From assembly GCF_007066085.1 (NCBI RefSeq), contig NZ_CP041405.1, forward strand, positions 4,233,001 through 4,297,000: a DNA stretch of 64,000 nt, written 5' to 3'. Of the stretch, positions 59,366 through 64,000 are shown piece after piece. The position numbers were made by a program, and so were the translations under genes. The stretch comes from Paenibacillus thiaminolyticus (GTDB lineage Bacteria > Bacillota > Bacilli > Paenibacillales > Paenibacillaceae). The notes beneath the pieces were generated by a model. The model did no database searches. It was not told the origin of the DNA and was given only the letters and a program-made list of their open reading frames with translations. Position 1 is the stretch's first letter; each line of letters opens with the position of its first letter.

Positions 59366-59414
59366 AACAAGACCCTGAATTCTCTGCCCGATGGGGCAGA
59401 TTCAGGGTCTTGTT
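59366..59414. terminator. Bidirectional terminator between ger operon and two-component genes
   Basis: A long near-perfect stem: AACAAGACCCTGAAT pairs with ATTCAGGGTCTTGTT, with inner TCTGCCC/GGGGCAGA. It serves both convergent units. Confidence 0.85.
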
Positions 59415-59421
59415 CTATTTG

Positions 59422-61062
59422 TTACGCTCCGCCATGCTGCTTGCGGTACAGGTTGGGCGAGACGCCCTCCATCTTTTTGAACACTTTGCTGAAATATTTC
59501 TCGTCCTGATAGCCGACCATCTCGCCGACCTGAGCGATGCGGAGATGGGGATTCAGCAGCAGCCGCTTCGCCTTCTCGATGCGGATGCCTGTCCAGTAGT
59601 CGGACAGATTAATGCCGAATTGCTGTTTGAACTTGCGGGAAATGTATTCGCGGCTGACATAGAACCGCTGGGCCATATCCTGCAGCGACAGCTCCTCGTT
59701 ATAATGCTGCTCCACATAGCGGGCGATATCGAAAATAATGTGCTGCTCCCGGCCCTGCTGGGCGGACAGGGCATCGGACAGGCGCTGCAGCGCCTCCAGC
59801 CAGTGCCGCTCCCATTCTTCCCAGGTCAGGCTGTCCCGATCCGACAGCTGACGGAGCGGATCCTCCGCCTCCAGTTCCCCGAGCAGGCCGGAGGCCGCCG
59901 CGCTGTCCGGGGCGGCTTCCTGCACGAGGCGGGTGCGAAGCGCCTCCCATTCCTTCAGGCACTGCCCCCGCATCGCCGGCGTCAGCACGCCGCGGCTGCG
60001 CAGCGGCTCGCTCCAGCGCCGGACGGCGGCCGCGAGCTGATCGGCCTGGCCGCTATGCGCCGCCAAGGCCCAATCGTCCGCCGCGGCGGTCAAGCGGACG
60101 GGCGCAGCCGGGGCTTCCCCCGGCTCCGTTCCGCCCCGGAACGGATGCACCTCGATGCCGGCCTCCATCAGATTGCGCCGCGCCAGGGCTTCCTTGGCCT
60201 GCGCGTAGGCCGCGTTCAGGCCGGCGGGGAAGGGCTGGCTGCCGCTTGTCCCGAAGTGCAGCTTCCGCTGCACCGTCTGCGCCAAGCCGGCATTGATGCC
60301 CTGGAGCACACCCTCCAGCTCGGCGGCGTCTTCCCATAGGACGATCGCCAACTCGCTTCCGGTGCTCCAGTAGCGGAACGCCGCGCCCCGCATGCGCCCG
60401 GGCGGGTTCAAAAAATCAGCGGCGATGTTGACCAGCGTGTAGAACAGCAGCTGGACATCATCACCGAATTTGCCGCGGAATTCGCGGCTTCCCGCAGGCA
60501 CGCAGGCGATCGCGAGCCGAATGCGGGAGATGCCGGCCGGGAGGCCGAATTCCGATGCCAGCCGGCGGACGTTGGCTTCATACACCGCCGGATCGTCGAG
60601 CAGGCTCGACCAGAGCTTCTCCGAGACGAGCGGCTTGTACTCGTTCACCTGCATGCGCTGCATATGGCTCGCCTGCCGCTCTGCCTCCTCATGCCGCCAC
60701 GCCTCCACGGCCTTGGCAACCGCTTCATTGATTGCCTCCGGATCGATCGGCTTCAGGATATAGTCGATGCCGCCATGCTTCAACGTATGGCGCACGAGCG
60801 TGAAGTCGTCGTGGCCGCTGATGGCAATGACCTTGCAGGCGGGCGCATGGCGGGTGATCCATTCCATCACCCCGGTTCCGTCGAGCCGGGGCATCATCAT
60901 GTCCGTCATGACAATCTGGGGCTTGCAGGCGGCCAGCAGCTCGATTGCCTGCTGGCCGTCCTGCGCTTCGTGGATCGCCGTGATCCCGTGATCCTCCCAG
61001 TTCACCAGCAGCCGGATTGCCTCGCGGACATGCTTCTCATCGTCAATGATTAACGCTTCCAT
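59422..61062 (-). CDS. Response regulator, AraC type (YesN-like)
   Basis: A 546-residue regulator. Residues 1-120 are a receiver: LIIDDEKHVREAI (acidic pocket), VMTDMMMPRLDG with the phosphorylated Asp, KVIAISGHDDF and DYILKPID with the conserved Lys. Residues 135-430 form a variable linker. Residues 440-546 hold two AraC helix-turn-helix motifs (LSLQDMAQRFYVSREYISRK, RIAQVGEMVGYQDEKYFSKV). It overlaps the kinase gene by 20 bp and likely activates the divergent sugar ABC genes. Confidence 0.94.
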   Translation of the reverse strand: MEALIIDDEKHVREAIRLLVNWEDHGITAIHEAQDGQQAIELLAACKPQIVMTDMMMPRLDGTGVMEWITRHAPACKVIAISGHDDFTLVRHTLKHGGIDYILKPIDPEAINEAVAKAVEAWRHEEAERQASHMQRMQVNEYKPLVSEKLWSSLLDDPAVYEANVRRLASEFGLPAGISRIRLAIACVPAGSREFRGKFGDDVQLLFYTLVNIAADFLNPPGRMRGAAFRYWSTGSELAIVLWEDAAELEGVLQGINAGLAQTVQRKLHFGTSGSQPFPAGLNAAYAQAKEALARRNLMEAGIEVHPFRGGTEPGEAPAAPVRLTAAADDWALAAHSGQADQLAAAVRRWSEPLRSRGVLTPAMRGQCLKEWEALRTRLVQEAAPDSAAASGLLGELEAEDPLRQLSDRDSLTWEEWERHWLEALQRLSDALSAQQGREQHIIFDIARYVEQHYNEELSLQDMAQRFYVSREYISRKFKQQFGINLSDYWTGIRIEKAKRLLLNPHLRIAQVGEMVGYQDEKYFSKVFKKMEGVSPNLYRKQHGGA

Positions 61063-62902
61063 TCGAGTCTAGCTCCCCCTTGATGAGTATCGTGATGCGG
61101 GTGCCATGCGGATCGACGGCCCCAATCCGCAGCTTCGCCTGCCCGTTGCTGAACAACTGGAGCCGCGTCAGCACATTGACGAGCCCGATGCCCGACGAGG
61201 TCTCGTCGGCTGCGGCGCCGCGCCACAGATCGTGGCTCGTGCGGATGCCGAGCCGCTCCGGATGAACCTCCTCCAGCCGTTCATTCAGCTCGATGCGCCG
61301 CTGCAGCGGCATGCCGCGGCCGTTGTCCTCGACGGTAATCTCGATCATTCCCGTCTCTTCGCCATCGGCCGGCCGATTGATAATCCGGCTGGCAATCCGC
61401 AGCCAGCCGCCGGAGCGTTCCTGCTCCAGCCCGTGCTTGAAATAATTCTCGATCAGCGGCTGGAGCGTCATCTTCGGCACGGACAGATCCAGCGTGGCCG
61501 GATCGAGGTCGAAGCGCGCGTCGAAGGCGTTCTCGAACCGCTGCGCCTGCAGCTGCAGGTAGGCCTTGGCATGGTCGATCTCCTCCCGCAGCGTCACCGT
61601 GCTCTCGTCCGTATACATGCTGTAGCGCATCATGCGGGCGAGCGCCGTGACGAGCTTATAAATCTGAGGCGCCTTGTGCTGCAGCGCCAGCGTGCCGATC
61701 GATTGCAGCGCATTGTTCATGAAATGCGGATTGATCTGGGCTTGCAGGGCTTTCAACTGATTCGTCTTGTTCGCGATCTCCAGCTGATACTCGCGCACGA
61801 TGAGATTGTTGAGCCTGTCCATCATATTGCGGAAACGCTTGGACACGACGCCGATCTCGTCATTGCCGGCAGGCTGGATGTCGACGTTCAGATTGCCGGT
61901 CTGCACCTGGCTAATATAGCGGACCAGTTGGCGGATTGGCCGGGTAATCCGGAACGATACGATAATTGTCGCGATAATGATGACGACGAGCGAGAGCGCG
62001 ATCAGCAGCATGTTGACCACGGCGGCCCGGTTCGCTTCCTCCAGCAGCACATGCTTGGGAATGATTTTGATAAGCGTCATATTGACCAGCGGCGTCTCGA
62101 CCCGCTCATGAACGAGGAGGGAGCCGTTCGCTTCGATGCTGCCGCTTGGCGACGCCAGGAACGGGGCAAGATCGTGTCCAGTCTCCTGGAACGGGCGCCC
62201 GATCGCCTCTCGATCCCCCGAGTAGAAAATGACGCCCTCGTCATCGACCAGATAGAACTGCTCCTTGTCCCGGACATAGAGCTGATCTGCAATCCGAGAC
62301 AGCGCTTCCAATTTGACGTCAATGGACAGATAGCCCAGCCGCTCGCTGGATGGCATGCGGTAGATGGGACGGTGGAGCGTGAATACTTGAATGCTCGGGA
62401 AATAATAAGGCGACGCGTTGAAGCCGTACATTCCGCTCAGATGGGTCGGCTGCATGCTGATGCCATCCTGCGCATAGCGCCGGACGTTCTCGTCGAGCGC
62501 AACGTCATGCATGCGCCGCGGCAGGCTTTGGATGACGAGCGTAGCCCGCTGCTGCTTGCTCCGGTATAAATAAACCTGCCAGATGTCGCCCATCGCGGCG
62601 GCGATATTTTGCAAGGAGACATAGGTATTCGCTTCTGCGGTGTAATCGTCATAGCCCAATTCGAGCTGCCGGAAAAATTCATGATCCGTATAGACCGCTA
62701 ATGAGGTCCGGTTCAAATTGTCCAGCAGGTTGCCGAGATTGGTCTTCCCTTGGAACATAAGCTGACGGTTCTCTTCGATGGCCCGCCGCTTCAATGAGTC
62801 GGTCGTATAGCTGTAAGACACGACCATTGTCGCGACCGTCGGCACGATCGTCGCAATCAGCATGAAGAGAATAAGCTTGGTGCGGATGCTGTTCCAACGC
62901 AT
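61043..62902 (-). CDS. Sensor histidine kinase (YesM-like)
   Basis: A 619-residue membrane kinase. Helix 1 is at residues 10-30 and helix 2 near 290-315, bracketing an extracellular cache-type sensor. Then come a HAMP domain (RITRPIRQLVRYISQVQTGN), the phosphoacceptor His in LQAQINPHFMNNALQSIGTL, and the HATPase with VEDNGRGMPL and SGIGLVNVLTRLQL. This is the LytS/YesM class. It is translationally coupled to the YesN-like regulator and divergent from a sugar ABC transporter whose substrate it may sense through a binding protein. Confidence 0.94.
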   Translation of the reverse strand: MRWNSIRTKLILFMLIATIVPTVATMVVSYSYTTDSLKRRAIEENRQLMFQGKTNLGNLLDNLNRTSLAVYTDHEFFRQLELGYDDYTAEANTYVSLQNIAAAMGDIWQVYLYRSKQQRATLVIQSLPRRMHDVALDENVRRYAQDGISMQPTHLSGMYGFNASPYYFPSIQVFTLHRPIYRMPSSERLGYLSIDVKLEALSRIADQLYVRDKEQFYLVDDEGVIFYSGDREAIGRPFQETGHDLAPFLASPSGSIEANGSLLVHERVETPLVNMTLIKIIPKHVLLEEANRAAVVNMLLIALSLVVIIIATIIVSFRITRPIRQLVRYISQVQTGNLNVDIQPAGNDEIGVVSKRFRNMMDRLNNLIVREYQLEIANKTNQLKALQAQINPHFMNNALQSIGTLALQHKAPQIYKLVTALARMMRYSMYTDESTVTLREEIDHAKAYLQLQAQRFENAFDARFDLDPATLDLSVPKMTLQPLIENYFKHGLEQERSGGWLRIASRIINRPADGEETGMIEITVEDNGRGMPLQRRIELNERLEEVHPERLGIRTSHDLWRGAAADETSSGIGLVNVLTRLQLFSNGQAKLRIGAVDPHGTRITILIKGELDSNGSVNH

Positions 62903-63067
62903 AGATGTTCAACTCCTCCGGTCACAGTGTACCCGTTCCGCAGGGAGCGGTCAATATATTGCACCTTTTCGTTCATCAGCAGCGGTGGCAACCGCTTACA
63001 TCGGGCGTCATACTAGAGGTATTCCTGAACACGAATGAAATTCATAACATGAAAAGGGGAGAGGCGA

Positions 63068-63949
63068 ATGTCGCGCAAAACATGGTCTCAAGTCGGACAA
63101 CAGCTTTTTTTCATCGGCCCGGCGGCATTCTTTTTTACGATTATCGTTGTCTTTCCGTTCCTGCTCGGCATGTACTATTCTTTCACCGATTGGAATGGAG
63201 TGTCGGGGTCGGTAACCTGGGTAGGACTCGATAATTTCAGACAAATCTTCGCGAATGGCTCGGATTTCTTCCCGGCCTTCTGGTTCACGCTGCGGTTCAC
63301 GGTGGCAGGCATCGTATTGACGAACCTGATTGGCTTCCTGTTCGCTTACGTGCTGACGAAGCCGCTCAAGTTGCGCAATGCGCTGCGCACCGTCTTCTTC
63401 ATGCCGAACGTCATCGGCGGCCTGCTGCTTGGCTTCATTTGGCAGTTCATCTTCGTCAAGGGCTTCGCCGCAATCGGCGAGCTGACGGGCATCGGCTTCT
63501 TCAATCTGCCGTGGCTCGGCGACGAGACGACGGCGTTCTGGGGCATTATTATCGTCTTCGTCTGGCAGACGGCCGGTTACTTGATGGTTATCTATATCGC
63601 GGCGATGACGAACATTCCGAAGGATGTGCTCGAAGCGGCCGAGATTGACGGCGCTTCCCGCGGGCAGGTGCTGCGCCACGTCATCGTGCCGCTCGTCATG
63701 CCGGCGGTGACGGTCTGCTTGTTCCTGGCCATTTCCTGGTCGTTCAAAATGTTCGACCTGAACCTGTCGCTCACGAAGGGCGGCCCGTTTAAATCGACGG
63801 AATCGGTTGCGCTGAACATTTATTTGGAGGCGTTCCAAAATAACCGCTACGGTCTCGGTACGGCCAAAGCGCTCTTGTTCTTCGTTATCGTCGCCGTCAT
63901 TACCCTGATTCAGGTGAAAATCACCAAGAGCAAGGAGGTGGAGAGCTGA
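63068..63949 (+). CDS. Sugar ABC transporter permease (CUT1, MalF type)
   Basis: A 293-residue permease with six helices: FFIGPAAFFFTIIVVFPFLL at the start, the TM domain from FTLRFTVAGIVLTNLIGFLF, and the EAA loop DVLEAAEIDGASRGQVLRHV then IVPLVMPAV, which docks the ATPase. The ATG follows GGGGAGAGG. The stop overlaps the next permease start (TGATG). The binding protein gene is not in the window; the sugar is likely an oligosaccharide, judged from the YesM/YesN partners. Confidence 0.94.
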   Translation: MSRKTWSQVGQQLFFIGPAAFFFTIIVVFPFLLGMYYSFTDWNGVSGSVTWVGLDNFRQIFANGSDFFPAFWFTLRFTVAGIVLTNLIGFLFAYVLTKPLKLRNALRTVFFMPNVIGGLLLGFIWQFIFVKGFAAIGELTGIGFFNLPWLGDETTAFWGIIIVFVWQTAGYLMVIYIAAMTNIPKDVLEAAEIDGASRGQVLRHVIVPLVMPAVTVCLFLAISWSFKMFDLNLSLTKGGPFKSTESVALNIYLEAFQNNRYGLGTAKALLFFVIVAVITLIQVKITKSKEVES

Positions 63950-64000
63950 TGGAATCCGCGCGCAAATACGGCGGCCGTCTGCTCCTGACCGAAGGACTGA
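63949..64000 (+). CDS. Second sugar ABC permease (MalG type), start only
   Basis: ATG overlaps the preceding stop (TGATG). The visible 17 codons read MESARKYGGRLLLTEGL and run off the window. CUT1 operons carry two permeases in this order, so a MalG-type protein is inferred. Confidence 0.65.
   Translation, partial: MESARKYGGRLLLTEGL

Noticed and set aside
61106..62569. 487-codon plus-strand open frame opposite the YesM-like kinase
   Set aside because: His/Arg/Leu-rich mirror frame of the kinase; no start signal.

Overview
The window looks like chromosomal DNA of a Paenibacillus, probably from the P. dendritiformis / P. thiaminolyticus / P. alvei neighbourhood. The grounds are moderate-to-high GC coding sequence with strong AGGAGG-type ribosome binding sites, a gerA-type spore germination operon, YesM/YesN two-component genes beside a sugar ABC transporter, degenerate intergenic repeats of a kind I associate with this genus, and a lasso-peptide cluster whose precursor is a close variant of paeninodin (first described from P. 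dendritiformis). The species assignment is an inference.

Layout. 1-4.3 kb (minus): a lasso-peptide operon in the order synthetase C, precursor A, HPr-kinase-like K, RRE protein B1, protease B2, ABC exporter D (cut by the window edge). It has a recognisable promoter followed by two 16-bp palindromes exactly 32 bp apart. 4.6-5.1 kb: remnant of a 5'-nucleotidase. 5.1-9.15 kb (minus): nrdA-nrdB, an aerobic ribonucleotide reductase, preceded by a terminator, a cobalamin riboswitch and a promoter overlapped by two NrdR boxes. 9.4-11.4 kb: namA and a lysophospholipase-like hydrolase. 11.4-12.2 kb: non-coding, repeat-rich. 12.3-16.4 kb (plus): free-Met-R-sulfoxide reductase, a short hybrid-cluster protein, a B12/radical-SAM protein and tRNA-Thr(CGT). 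16.5-19.8 kb: a decayed island next to the tRNA, with an integrase remnant, a DNA methyltransferase remnant, a barstar-domain immunity gene with a dead toxin end, and two paralogous small secreted Ig-like proteins at its flanks. 19.9-21.1 kb: a secreted ComEC-like hydrolase plus DUF3006.

21.5-31.5 kb (plus) is a coherent sugar locus: DeoR regulator, PfkB kinase, LsrB/RhaS-type ABC importer (ATPase, two permeases, lipoprotein), TIM-barrel isomerase/epimerase, ribulokinase and L-ribulose-5-phosphate 4-epimerase. No araA is present. 32.7-36.7 kb: ECF sigma factor, a very large anti-sigma factor and a secreted PepSY-like protein. 37.0-40.3 kb (minus): three exported proteins (lipoprotein, permuted papain-like hydrolase, lipase-like hydrolase). 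40.7-41.7 kb: a yybP-ykoY (Mn2+) riboswitch and a TerC-family exporter. 41.9-45.4 kb: a methyltransferase, a YeeE/TusA sulfur-import pair and meso-diaminopimelate dehydrogenase. 45.4-45.95 kb: repeats. 46-49.2 kb (minus): msrA and cydAB with a Rex-like box. 49.5-55 kb: MocR regulator, M42 aminopeptidase, phosphoglucomutase and an MhqR-like MarR regulator. 55.1-59.2 kb: gerA-gerC-2TM small protein-gerB. 59.4-64 kb: YesN/YesM-type two-component system divergent from a CUT1 sugar ABC permease pair (the second is cut by the window end).

The most notable items are the paeninodin-like lasso peptide, which carries a longer C-terminal tail but keeps the terminal Ser that its kinase is expected to modify; the double palindromic operator in front of that operon; the two-layer NrdR plus B12-riboswitch control of nrdAB; the decayed toxin/immunity island at tRNA-Thr; and a sugar operon that appears to enter the L-ribulose-5-phosphate route without arabinose isomerase. 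I saw no CRISPR array and no intact insertion sequence. All calls are from reading the sequence; no database search was run.
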